From: Cohnella sp. OV330
GTDB lineage: Bacteria; Bacillota; Bacilli; Paenibacillales; Paenibacillaceae
DNA length: 64,000 nucleotides
Assembly: GCF_900112065.1 (NCBI RefSeq)
Contig: NZ_FOKE01000006.1
Coordinates: 62,001-126,000 of the forward strand
Direction: 5' to 3'
Positions 36,351 through 45,700 of the stretch are shown here, piece after piece. Each line of letters begins with the position of its first letter. Positions within the stretch are counted from its first letter, which is position 1. The notes under the pieces were generated by a model. It was given only the letters and a program-made list of their open reading frames with translations. It did no database searches and was not told where the DNA came from. Made by a program: the position numbers and the translations under genes.

Positions 36351-37016
36351 TCAATGGTCCGAATCCGGGGGCAGCAGGCCCGACAGCGCCGCGAAGGGCA
36401 AATTCTCGAAGTGCCCCGTCTTGTAGACGACTTCGGATTCGGTCTGGGGCTCCTCGGCCGGCTTGTTGCGCCTGAAGGTCAAACGGTCATGCAGCTTTAC
36501 GAGCACCTGCGCCGTATTAAGCGCGTCGTCGAGCGCCCGGTGGTGGGAGCCGGAAAACGGAATCTCGAGCATTTCGAGCGCAGCCTTGAGCCCCATCTGC
36601 TGGTGCTTTTCCAGCTTGAACACTTTGGACAGCATTTTCTGCAGGTTGTTGTGATTGATCATCCACTTCGTGTCGATCTGCATCTGACGGCATTCCTGCA
36701 ACAGCTGGCGCAGGTCGTCGGGACCCCAGGCGCAGAGGAAATACTCGTCGGGACCGATCCAGGAGACGAAGGCGGCGAGCGCCTCCGGAAGCCGGCTCGC
36801 GGCGTCGACGTCGTCCTGGGTGATGCCGGTGAAGGCGGTCGTATCGGTTGAAAGCGTCGGCACGACGGTCGGACGGACGAAAGCTTGAAACGTATCGAGG
36901 ATGCCCGGAACGCCTTCGACGAGGCCGACTTTGGCCGCGCCGATCTCGATGATCTCGGCGATCTGTCCTTTTTTCCGGCGAACGGTCATCTCCAGGTCAT
37001 ATACAATGTAAGTCAA
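36351..37016 (-). CDS. DEDDh 3'-5' exonuclease (KapD-like)
   Basis: A 221-residue RNase H-fold exonuclease. ExoI motif is 'IVYDLEMTV' (Asp and Glu near residues 7-9), ExoII includes 'FLCAWGPDDLRQLL' with the Asp near residue 93, and ExoIII is 'HHRALDDALNTAQVL' with the His and Asp near residues 155-160. In B. subtilis KapD is described as an inhibitor of the KinA sporulation pathway. The C-terminal 45 residues are extra and polar. The start is TTG 37016 after GAGGTG with seven bases between; the longer upstream frame looks unlike the family. Confidence 0.85.
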   Translation of the reverse strand: MTYIVYDLEMTVRRKKGQIAEIIEIGAAKVGLVEGVPGILDTFQAFVRPTVVPTLSTDTTAFTGITQDDVDAASRLPEALAAFVSWIGPDEYFLCAWGPDDLRQLLQECRQMQIDTKWMINHNNLQKMLSKVFKLEKHQQMGLKAALEMLEIPFSGSHHRALDDALNTAQVLVKLHDRLTFRRNKPAEEPQTESEVVYKTGHFENLPFAALSGLLPPDSDH

Positions 37017-37137
37017 GGAATCACACCTCGGGCCGTCCGCGCGGCGGTGCGCACCGCGGAACATCGCGTAATTAAAAGTCCGGCTTAACGTATTATAGAC
37101 CTCCGCCAATTATTTGTCATGGTGTTCACGGCAAAAT

Positions 37138-37173
37138 GCCGGCGTCCGTCCCGGGAAAGGGACGATCGCCGGC
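37138..37173 (-). terminator. Terminator of the DUF2269 gene
   Basis: GCCGGCG-TC-CGTCCC (37138-37152) pairs with GGGACG-AT-CGCCGGC (37159-37173), six-base loop; the minus-strand T-run is the AAAA at 37133-37136. Confidence 0.8.
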
Positions 37174-37196
37174 ACCAGGCTCGGACGAAATTCGCG

Positions 37197-37691
37197 TTAA
37201 AGCGCGGGCTTGAAAAACATGAGCAGAAATAGGACGATGCCGAGAATGGTAGCTACGTAATTGATCGCGTTGACCTTGGCGACGCCCGCTTGAAGCTCGG
37301 CCGAGGCTTGCCGGTCGGCTGGACCCGCGTCGGCTTGCGCCTTGGCCGCGACGTCGGCCGCCGCACGCGCCATGAAGGCGATGACGACGATTTGGATGAG
37401 CACGTAATCGGCGATGGAAGCGATAATCCACAGCTGATTCCAGCCGTAATCGCCAAGCCAGACGAGCAGCAAGCCGGACAGCACGGCGAGGGAGCCGAGC
37501 GTTTTGGGGAACATTTCAAGCTTGGCGGACAGCCGCAGCGAATCGCGCAGTTGACCGAGCGTCTGGCCCTTGCGAAGCAGGACATGGCCGAAGTAAGTCG
37601 GGCCGATGCCGACGATCGCGGAGATCACGTGGACGGCGACCAGCAGGCCAAGCCAATTTTCTTCCAGATAAGCGTACCCTGTAAACGACAT
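37197..37691 (-). CDS. DUF2269 family integral membrane protein
   Basis: A 164-residue membrane protein with four predicted helices, at about residues 14-34 ('LLVAVHVISAIVGIGPTYFG'), 63-83, 87-108 and 140-160. 'GPTYFGHVLL' in the first helix and 'MFPKTLGSLAVLSGLLLV' fit the DUF2269 family of predicted integral membrane proteins with no known function. The polar stretch between helices 3 and 4 is Ala/Asp-rich. GAGGAGAAC precedes the ATG. It is divergent from sbcD and a one-gene transcript with its own terminator. Confidence 0.82.
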   Translation of the reverse strand: MSFTGYAYLEENWLGLLVAVHVISAIVGIGPTYFGHVLLRKGQTLGQLRDSLRLSAKLEMFPKTLGSLAVLSGLLLVWLGDYGWNQLWIIASIADYVLIQIVVIAFMARAAADVAAKAQADAGPADRQASAELQAGVAKVNAINYVATILGIVLFLLMFFKPAL

Positions 37692-37913
37692 TTTTTGTTC
37701 GTTCTCCTCTCGTTTTAACGGAATAATCCCATGCTAGCACGGTATTTTTCTGCGGGCTGTCATCACTTTTCATGACGGAAATGCATGACGAGTCACATCG
37801 GGAAACGGCGATTCCGGGCCGGGAATGTAACGGTTTGAAATCCTTTCCGTGCCGCGTTGCGGACCGATCGTGTTGTATAATGAACAAAAAGAATGACAAG
37901 AAGGTGTTCGTCT

Positions 37914-39119
37914 TTGAAATTTTTCCATACCGCGGATTGGCATCTCGGGAAATTGATCCAGAACGTATACATGACCGAAGACCAGCAATATATACTTGAG
38001 CAGTTCATGCGCGATATCGAGACCGAGCGGCCCGACGCGGTCGTGATCGCGGGCGATCTGTACGACCGGGCGGTACCGCCGACGGACGCCGTCGGACTGC
38101 TGGACCGCACGCTGCAGCGCATCGTGCTGGAGCTTGCCACGCCGGTGATCGCAATCTCCGGCAATCACGACAGTCCTAGCCGGCTGAACTTCGGGAGCGG
38201 CCTCATGAAGGCTGCGGGTCTTCACATGGCCGGCGAGTTCGACCCTTCGTCGGGCCCGGTCGTGCTGCGCGACGCGTACGGGCCGGTTCATTTCCACCTC
38301 GTGCCGTTCGCGGATCCGGCGGCGGTGCGCCTCGCGCTGCGGGACGAGACGATCCGCACCTACGACGGCGCGATGGCCGCGATCGCGGAGCGGATCCGCG
38401 GCGCCATGGACCCCGCGGCGCGTCACGTGCTCGTCGGACACGCCTTCGTGACGCCGCGCGGCGAGGCGGAGCCCAATACGAGCGACTCCGAGCGTCCGCT
38501 CTCGATCGGCGGCACGGAGCACGTGAGCGCGGGACATTTCCGCGGCTTTCATTACACGGCGCTCGGCCATCTGCACCAGGCTCACTTCGTCGGTTCGGAG
38601 ACGGTCCGCTACGCGGGCTCGCCGCTGAAGTACTCGATCTCCGAGGAGCGCCACCAGAAAGGCTATCTCATCGTGGAGCTGGACGGAGAAGGCGGCGCCT
38701 CGGTCGAAAAGCGGGTGCTCGTCCCGCGGCGCGACATGCGCACGGTAACGGGATATATCGAGGAGATCGAGCGGCAGACGCCGAGCGAGGATTACATATA
38801 CGTCAGGCTGCTGGACGAGCAGGCGGTGCTGTCTCCGATGGAGCGCGTCAGGTCGGTCTTCCCGAACGCGATGCACGTGGAGCGGGAGCTGGCGATGCAG
38901 CAGGTCGCGGCCTCGGCCGAGGAAGGGACCGCGCCGGGCGGCAAGGCCGGCATGGACATGCTGACGCTGTTCCGCGCGTTCTACCTGGAGGCGAAGGGCG
39001 GGGAAGCGTCCGAGGAGACGGAGCGTCTGTTCCTTGCGGCGCTGCGGGATATCGAAAACGAGGAGGATGAGCGACATGTTGCCGGTACGGCTGACGATGA
39101 CGGCGTTCGGGCCGTATAA
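37914..39119 (+). CDS. sbcD: Exonuclease SbcCD, nuclease subunit SbcD
   Basis: Mre11-type nuclease of the SbcCD complex, which cuts DNA hairpins and protein-blocked ends. Phosphoesterase motifs: 'FHTADWHLGK' (residues 4-13), 'IAGDLYDRAVPP' near residue 49, 'ISGNHDSPSRL' near residue 86, 'VLVGHAFVTP' and 'YTALGHLHQAH' near residue 220. The length of 401 residues is normal. The start is TTG 37914 preceded by AAGGTG at seven bases; a longer ATG start seven codons upstream lacks a ribosome binding site. It overlaps sbcC by 44 bases. Confidence 0.95.
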   Translation: MKFFHTADWHLGKLIQNVYMTEDQQYILEQFMRDIETERPDAVVIAGDLYDRAVPPTDAVGLLDRTLQRIVLELATPVIAISGNHDSPSRLNFGSGLMKAAGLHMAGEFDPSSGPVVLRDAYGPVHFHLVPFADPAAVRLALRDETIRTYDGAMAAIAERIRGAMDPAARHVLVGHAFVTPRGEAEPNTSDSERPLSIGGTEHVSAGHFRGFHYTALGHLHQAHFVGSETVRYAGSPLKYSISEERHQKGYLIVELDGEGGASVEKRVLVPRRDMRTVTGYIEEIERQTPSEDYIYVRLLDEQAVLSPMERVRSVFPNAMHVERELAMQQVAASAEEGTAPGGKAGMDMLTLFRAFYLEAKGGEASEETERLFLAALRDIENEEDERHVAGTADDDGVRAV

Positions 39120-42100
39120 GGACAAGGAGGTCATCGACTTCGCTGAGCTGTCGGGCAACCGCCTGTTCCTGGTGTCCGGCAATACCGGCGCGGGCAAAAC
39201 GTCGATCTTCGACGCGATCTGCTTCGCGCTGTACGGCGAGGCGAGCGGCGAGGACCGCAGCGACGTTCGCATGCTGCGCAGCCAGTTCGCCTCGGACGAG
39301 CTGTATACGTCCGTCGAGTTCGAATTCGAGCTCAAGCGCCGGACGTACCGCATCCTGCGGCAGCTGCCGCACGTGAAGACGGGCAACAAGAGCGCGACCG
39401 GCGAAAAGTACGAGTTCGTCGAAACGACCGGCGGCGAGGAGACAATGATGGTGGATCGCCATGCCGTCCGGCAGATCAACGAACGGATGCAGGCGCTGCT
39501 CGGGCTGACCAAGGAGCAGTTCAGCCAGATCGTCATGCTGCCGCAAGGCGAATTCCGCAAGCTGCTCACTTCGGATACGGAAAACAAAGAAGAAATTTTG
39601 CGGCGGATCTTCCGCACGCATCTGTTCAAGTTCGTCGCCGAGTATTTGAACGAGAAGCGCAAAGCGTCGCAGTCCGAATGGGAGCTCGCGAGGCGCGATC
39701 TGGACATGCAGGCGGCGAACCTGAAGCTGTCGCTGGCAGAGCGGGAGGGCTCCGCGCTCGTGCGCGTGCTCGGCCAGGAGCACTTCAACGTGCACCAGGT
39801 GCTCGAGGCGTTGGACGAAGAGATGGCTTACTATGAAGGCGAAAAGGCCGTCCGGCAAGCCAGGCTCGACGAGGAGAGCCGGCTGCATAAGACGCTGATC
39901 GAGCGCTATCATGCGGCAGCGCGCGTGAACGAGCTGTACGGCGAGCTGGACCGCAAAACGGCGGAGCGCCAGGGACTTGAAGCGCGAATCCCGGAGATCG
40001 AAGGGAAAAAGCTACGGCTCGCGCTGGCGGAGAAGACGCTGCCGCTCGAGGTCCGGGAGCGTCTGCGCGAGAGCGCTCAGGCGCAGGCAAAGGCTGCCGA
40101 GGGCCTTCGGCAGTCGGCCGTAGAAGCGTCGGAGCGGGCGGCTCGCGAATTTGCCGCCGCGCGGGAGCGCCATGCGCAGGAGGAGGGGCGCGGCGAGCGG
40201 CGCGAAGCGCTCGTGCGCGAGCTCGAGCGGCTCTCGCGCGACCTGCCGGCCGTTCGCGAGCTGGAGGAGCGCCGCGCTTCGCTCGGCCGGCTCCAGCGCG
40301 AGGCCGCGGCGGCGCTGGGCGAGCAGCAGGCGGCTGAGGCCGCGGCTGCCGCCCGGCAGGAGGCGCGCAAGGCGCTGGCCGATCGCGCGCGGCAGGCAGA
40401 GGAGGCGGTGCGCGGACTGCCGGAGCTCGCCGAGCGCTTCGAGCGGATGCTGCAGGAGGCGACGCTGCTGCGCGAGTACGTGCTGCTTAGACGCGCGGCC
40501 GTGACGCAGGCGGAGGAGGAAGCGGCGCTTCGCCTCGCGCACGAGGAAGCCGCGAAGCGGTACCTGGCGCTGGAGGCGGGATGGCTCGAAGGCCAGGCCG
40601 GCCAGCTGGCCGCGCATCTGCACGACGGCAAGCCGTGTCCCGTATGCGGCAGCGAGGCGCATCCTCGTCCGGCCGAGCCGCCGGCCGACATGCCGACCCG
40701 CGAGGCGTTGGACCGCCAGCGCGGGGACAAGGCGGAGCGGGAGACGCTGTATCTGGCGGCGAAGACGAAGCGGGAGCACACGGACGCGCAGCTGCGGGAC
40801 AAAGCGGGCGAGATCGAACGCGGCGGGCGCGACCCCGGGCAGGCCGAGGCGGCATACGCGGAGCTCGTCGAGAACGGCAAGCGGATGCGCGTCCAGGTGG
40901 ACGGGCTCAAGGCCGAGCAGGCGGCGCTGGACGAGCTGCGGCGCAAGCTGGCGGAGGCGGAGACCGCGCTTGAAGCCGCGGCGGCGGACAAGGAGAGGAG
41001 TACGGCCGTCGCGCAGGAGCGGCGTACGGCTCATGCCGCGGCGCAGGCGGTGTACGACCGGACGCTGGCCGGGTTGCCCGAGGGACACCGGACGCTCGAG
41101 GCGCTGCAGCGGCTGCTCCGGGAGGCGGAGCAGGAAAAGGAACGCCTGGACGCGGCGTGGCGGCTTGCGCAGGAGCAGCTGCGGCAGGCGGGGGAACGCC
41201 AGGCCGCGGCGGCGGCTCATCTGGAAGGCGCGGAGCGGCAGCTGGCCGAGGCGAATGCGCGTCAAGCGGAGGCGCAGGGCGATTTTGCCGCGGAGCTGGT
41301 CCGGGCTGGCTTCGCCTCGGAAGCCGACTACCGGGCGGCCAAGCTGCCGGAGCGGGATATGGCGGACATGAAGGCGGAGATCGAGCGATTTTTGGCCGGG
41401 CTCGCTGCGGTCGTGCGGCAGATCGAGGAGCTGGGCGTCCAGCTTCAGAGCAAGGAACGGGCCGACCTGGCCGCGCTCGCCGAGGATGCGGAGCGGATGG
41501 AGAGGCAGGCGGAGGCGACGCGATCGTCGCTGCGCGAAGCGCAGACGCATCTGGAGAAAGGCGCCGAAGGACGCGCCAAATTGCTGGAAGCCGAAGACAA
41601 ATGGCGGAAGTCGGAGCGGGATTTCCAGCTCGTGAAGGATCTGTACGACGTCGTGCGCGGCGACAACCGGCATAAGATCTCGTTCGAGCGCTACCTGCTC
41701 GTGGAATTTCTCGACCGCATCCTCTCGGCGGCCAACCTGCGCCTGCGGACGATATCCGGCGGACAGTTCTATCTCGTGCGCAGCGACCGCCGGGAAAAGC
41801 ACGGCAAGCAAAGCGGTCTCGGCCTGGACGTCTTCGACAACTACACCGGCCAGCTGCGCGACGTGAAGACGCTCTCCGGCGGAGAGAAGTTCAACGCATC
41901 GCTTTGCCTGGCGCTCGGCATGGCCGACGTCATTCAAGCTTACGAGGGCGGCGTGTCGCTCGAGACGATGTTCATCGACGAAGGCTTCGGCTCGCTCGAC
42001 GAGGAATCGCTGAGCAAGGCGGTCGACACGCTCGTCCAGCTCCAGCAGACCGGGCGAATGATCGGCATCATCTCGCACGTACAGGAGCTCAAGCAAGCGA

Positions 42101-42168
42101 TCCCGGCCGTGCTCGAAGTGAAAAAGTCGGCCGACGGCTGCAGCTATACGAAGTTCCGGATCAGTTGA
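39076..42168 (+). CDS. sbcC: Exonuclease SbcCD, ATPase subunit SbcC
   Basis: A 1030-residue Rad50-type SMC-like ATPase. Walker A 'GNTGAGKTSIFDAI' is near residue 37. Two long coiled coils (about 200-500 and 560-860) flank the zinc hook 'KPCPVCGSEAHP' near residue 520. The C-terminal head carries the signature 'LSGGEKFNASLCLALGMAD' near residue 933 and Walker B 'METMFIDEGFGSLDEES' near residue 970. The start is ATG 39076, nine bases after AGGAGG; ATG 39067 immediately follows AGGAGG and has no spacing. The coding sequence is unusually Ala/Glu/Arg-rich in the coils. Confidence 0.95.
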   Translation: MLPVRLTMTAFGPYKDKEVIDFAELSGNRLFLVSGNTGAGKTSIFDAICFALYGEASGEDRSDVRMLRSQFASDELYTSVEFEFELKRRTYRILRQLPHVKTGNKSATGEKYEFVETTGGEETMMVDRHAVRQINERMQALLGLTKEQFSQIVMLPQGEFRKLLTSDTENKEEILRRIFRTHLFKFVAEYLNEKRKASQSEWELARRDLDMQAANLKLSLAEREGSALVRVLGQEHFNVHQVLEALDEEMAYYEGEKAVRQARLDEESRLHKTLIERYHAAARVNELYGELDRKTAERQGLEARIPEIEGKKLRLALAEKTLPLEVRERLRESAQAQAKAAEGLRQSAVEASERAAREFAAARERHAQEEGRGERREALVRELERLSRDLPAVRELEERRASLGRLQREAAAALGEQQAAEAAAAARQEARKALADRARQAEEAVRGLPELAERFERMLQEATLLREYVLLRRAAVTQAEEEAALRLAHEEAAKRYLALEAGWLEGQAGQLAAHLHDGKPCPVCGSEAHPRPAEPPADMPTREALDRQRGDKAERETLYLAAKTKREHTDAQLRDKAGEIERGGRDPGQAEAAYAELVENGKRMRVQVDGLKAEQAALDELRRKLAEAETALEAAAADKERSTAVAQERRTAHAAAQAVYDRTLAGLPEGHRTLEALQRLLREAEQEKERLDAAWRLAQEQLRQAGERQAAAAAHLEGAERQLAEANARQAEAQGDFAAELVRAGFASEADYRAAKLPERDMADMKAEIERFLAGLAAVVRQIEELGVQLQSKERADLAALAEDAERMERQAEATRSSLREAQTHLEKGAEGRAKLLEAEDKWRKSERDFQLVKDLYDVVRGDNRHKISFERYLLVEFLDRILSAANLRLRTISGGQFYLVRSDRREKHGKQSGLGLDVFDNYTGQLRDVKTLSGGEKFNASLCLALGMADVIQAYEGGVSLETMFIDEGFGSLDEESLSKAVDTLVQLQQTGRMIGIISHVQELKQAIPAVLEVKKSADGCSYTKFRIS

Positions 42169-42257
42169 ACCGAATTCTGCCGCAGGCAGGCAACATTTGT
42201 CTATACCGGCGCCTCCCGTCATATACATGAACCAAAAAGACGAGAGGTGTGGGACGT

Positions 42258-42608
42258 TTGGACAAGGCTGCGGTCAAGCGGTTTTACGACCTGAAAAGCA
42301 AACAGAAGGAAATCGAAAAAGAGCTGTCGGAACTGCGCGGGGAAATCCTGACGTATTGCGAAGCTGAGGGGCTGTCTCAGGCGGAGATCGGCGGCTACAA
42401 CGTGAAGATCGTGCAGCAGGAACGAAGGGAATACGACGACGAGAAGCTGAAGGCGGCGCTCCCCGACGACGAGCTGTGGCGGCTCGTCTCCCGCGCGGAT
42501 CCTTCGAGGCTCGCGGGGCTCGTCAAGCTGAACGTGCTTAAAGAAGAGCAGCTTTTCGGAACCTATGCGTTAAAGAAAATCGCGCTGGTCCATGTAGAGC
42601 GGGAGTAG
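42258..42608 (+). CDS. Small protein with N-terminal coiled coil, unknown function
   Basis: A 116-residue soluble protein. The first 35 residues ('RFYDLKSKQKEIEKELSELR') form a likely coiled coil; a small beta-like region 'IGGYNVKIVQQERREYDDEKL' follows, then a helical end. The start is TTG 42258, eight bases after GAGAGGTG; GTG 42249 overlaps that site and is less likely. It lies 89 bases after sbcC on the same strand and ends at a strong shared terminator. I do not recognise the family; a phage-like accessory origin is possible but unproven. Confidence 0.7.
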   Translation: MDKAAVKRFYDLKSKQKEIEKELSELRGEILTYCEAEGLSQAEIGGYNVKIVQQERREYDDEKLKAALPDDELWRLVSRADPSRLAGLVKLNVLKEEQLFGTYALKKIALVHVERE

Positions 42609-42651
42609 CCGAGATATCGCGGCGATTCCGAAGCCTGTATAAAGCACGCCA

Positions 42652-42680
42652 AAAGCGCCGGTCTCGTCGACCGGCGCTTT
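42652..42680. terminator. Bidirectional terminator
   Basis: AAAGCGCCGGTC (42652-42663) pairs with GACCGGCGCTTT (42669-42680), five-base loop. It serves the coiled-coil gene from the left and the large lyase gene from the right. Confidence 0.85.
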
Positions 42681-42739
42681 GCTTATGTGCGATTGCCGTT
42701 ACCGGACGCGAGGTTCGCCGTCGCTTCCGGCGGATCGCG

Positions 42740-45700
42740 TCAGCCGATGATCCGGCTCGCGACGAATGCCAGATCCTCGATATCGACGACTTCGTCGCGG
42801 TTGATGTCGGCGGCTCGTGCCGTCGACCAATCCGCGTCCGCGGCGGTTTTGCCGTAGTACCTCGCGATCTGAACGAAGTCGGCGATGTTGAATTGCTGGT
42901 CGCCGTTCGCGTCGCCGGTCGAGGCCGTGATCCGATTCGCTTCGAAGGCGGCGATCGCGTCGGACAGATTCGCCAGCGCGGACTGAATCTGCGCCGGCGT
43001 CGGATTCGCCTGCGCGAGTACCGCCTTCGCGGCGTCAATGGACGAGGCGAGCGCGGACTTCAACCCGGGCAGCGCCGCCGGGAAAAATTCGCCCGTGGCC
43101 GTGCCTGGCGTAGCCTGGTCGCGAAGCCCTTCCGCTTCCGCGATCAACGCGGCAAGCGCTCCGACGTTGGATACGGCGATCTCGACCGAGCTTGCCGCCA
43201 GCTCGGTAACGGTGCCCGACTCGGACGATGCTTTGACGGCCGACGTGGCGAAGGTTGAAGCGCCTGTAGGCGCGCTCGCCTTGACTTGGAACTTCAGGGT
43301 CAGGAAGCTGCCGCTGGCGGGCAGCGTACCGGTGCCTGTGCGCGCCGCGAGAATCCGCAGCTTGCCGTTTTGCGCGTCGTCGGTCACGACGACCGCTTGC
43401 TGGGCGTAGTCCTTCACGTATTCCGCATAGGAGAAGCGCTCCGGATCGTACGACACCGTCAGGTCGACGCCAGCCGCAGGATCCGCGTGGTCGAGCGACA
43501 GGGAGACGCTCGCGGTCTGACCCGGGCTAGCGGAATCATTGGCTGCCGTAAGCTTCACGGCCGGTTCCGACTGCGCTTCCGATTTGATCAGACCGACCCA
43601 GTCGACATTCATCGCCCCGGCAATATTCCACATTTTCAGCTCCAGCGGTCCTGCGGACAGTTCGGCGCCGGTCCGGATCGTGACGGCTTTCCAGTATTCC
43701 GGCTTCGTTCCCCAGTCGAACGTTCGCGGAAGATCGGAAGTGTAATATTGCGAGCCGAGCTTGACGAGACGGGGCGCGAAGCCGTTCGTCGTTTCCCACC
43801 CGCCCGCGTACTTGATCGCGACGTCGTACTTGCCGGCTTCAGGCACCTGGAGCTGCCAGCTTATGCTTTGGCCGGGACTGTTCCAGCCCGAGATCCCTTG
43901 GCCGCCGGACAAGAAGGGCCGCGTGCTGTAGGCGGAGATGTCGCCGCCTTCGTACCCGCTGAATGTCTCGGCTTCGGCGAAGACGTCCAGATCCGCCTTC
44001 AGCGCATCGTAGTCGGCCGCTTCGTCGGCAGGCGACTTTTCGCCGGAGCCCACGCTGCGCAGCTTCAATGCGCCGGTCAGATGGGGCACGATGATTTTGG
44101 CGTTCGTACCGATCGTCATGACCGGCTGCACGCCGCTGTTGTTTTCGAAGACGATGCCTTCGGGCGCCTCAAGCACCTCGTACATGCCGCCGGCGATGCT
44201 CAGCTGTCCCCAGCCTGCGGCCCCGCCGCGGCCGTCGCCATAAGTAGACAGCGATACCGAAGTCGCCGTGCCGTTAATCTCGACAGGCAGGCTGACCGCG
44301 GCCATCGGAGCGGGCGCCGGAATATCGTCCAGCAGCAGCAGGTGCTGCCCGCGGTCGACGTTCAGCGTGAGCGCGTCGCTCGTCGCCGTCCAGTGGACGC
44401 CGCGTTTGTAGACGGCTTCCGCGACGCTGCCGCCTTGCGGAAGCGCGCGATACGACTCGTCGAGCACCGTCGTGACGCCGGACTTGCGCAGGGCCACTTG
44501 CGATTCGTTCATGCCGGTGACCGACAGTTCGTCGCCCGACAGCGCGATAGTCGCCGGCTGCGTGCTCTCGATTAGCGTGACGCCGTTCTTCGAGAGTTGC
44601 GTCCCGCCGGTGAGCACGACGGAGTCGCCTTTGATCGCGACCGCGATGCCGTCGAACTGAACGCTGCCGGCGTCGACGAGGCCGCTCAACGCCTTCCGCA
44701 CGTAAACGTCCGTACCGTCCGCGAAATGCAGCTTTTTATAAGTTGCGAAATCTTCGACCGCGATGTTCTCCGGCGTCGTGCCGACCCGATAAGGCACGTA
44801 AGTCGAAACGATCGTCGCCTCTTCCTTTTTCGGCGTGACGAACGTCGCATGCTGGCGGATACGCCCCGTGAATCTCGTATTCGGATCGGGCGGCGCCTCC
44901 GTGCCTGCGGCGGTGATATATTTGTCGGTCACCGAAGCCGTCAAGTTCGGCTCGTACAGCCTGACTTTAAGCGCTGCCTGGTTTTTGACGATCGTCGCGC
45001 CGCTTTGATCCGCGTCCAGCACGAGCGATTTGTCGGCATGCAGATTATATTCGAAGCTCGACCCGCCGGGCTCGCGGGCCTTCAGGTTGTCGACGACGAC
45101 GAACGCGCCCGGCTTCACGTAAATGACGCTGCGCTGCGCCAGGTCCAGTCCGATGTTGGTCGCCGGATCCGTATTGTAGGCCGTCGTGGCGTCGCCGACC
45201 GCCGCGTCGAAGTCCTTGTTCGTCGCAAAGCCCGTGATCTGCCCCGACGCCTTCATTTCATAGATCTTTTGACCTTTTTTTCCGTCGTACGTAATCGCGT
45301 TTTTCGCGAAGGTTTGTTTGGTGTATTGCTGATTGTGCACGCTGCTGAACGAATCGTAGAACCCGCCGTCCACCGTCAGGTCTTCGCCGTACGCCATGAT
45401 GATCAGCGCATTCTGGTCCGGCGCGCTATGGTTCCAGCTGCCGTAGGGGCTCGACTTGAAGTAGAACGAGATTCGCTTCGGATCGTACAGGCTCGAATGC
45501 ATCGTCACCCAGCCGATATCGTCGAAGTATTTGGCCGTCGGCATCTCGACCGGCGGGCGGACGGCAAGACTGCTGTCCTGGTACAAATAAGAATATGGTT
45601 CGTCCGCCAAGTAGGGACTGATCTGCGCGTACCAGTTCATAACGGGATCCTGGTACATGGACGCGTTGCGCGTAATGGCGAGGGACACGTAATCGGGCGC

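Noticed and set aside
37857-37881. Promoter TTGCGG with TATAAT before sbcD
   Set aside because: The spacer is 13 bases, too short; the -10 box may be real but I cannot assign its -35.
37770-39788. Minus-strand open frame of 672 codons opposite sbcD
   Set aside because: Low-complexity Ser/Arg-rich product that crosses two real genes; an antisense artefact.
40012-42228. Minus-strand open frame of 738 codons opposite sbcC
   Set aside because: Shadow of the coiled-coil coding sequence; Leu/Arg-rich translation without motifs or a ribosome binding site.
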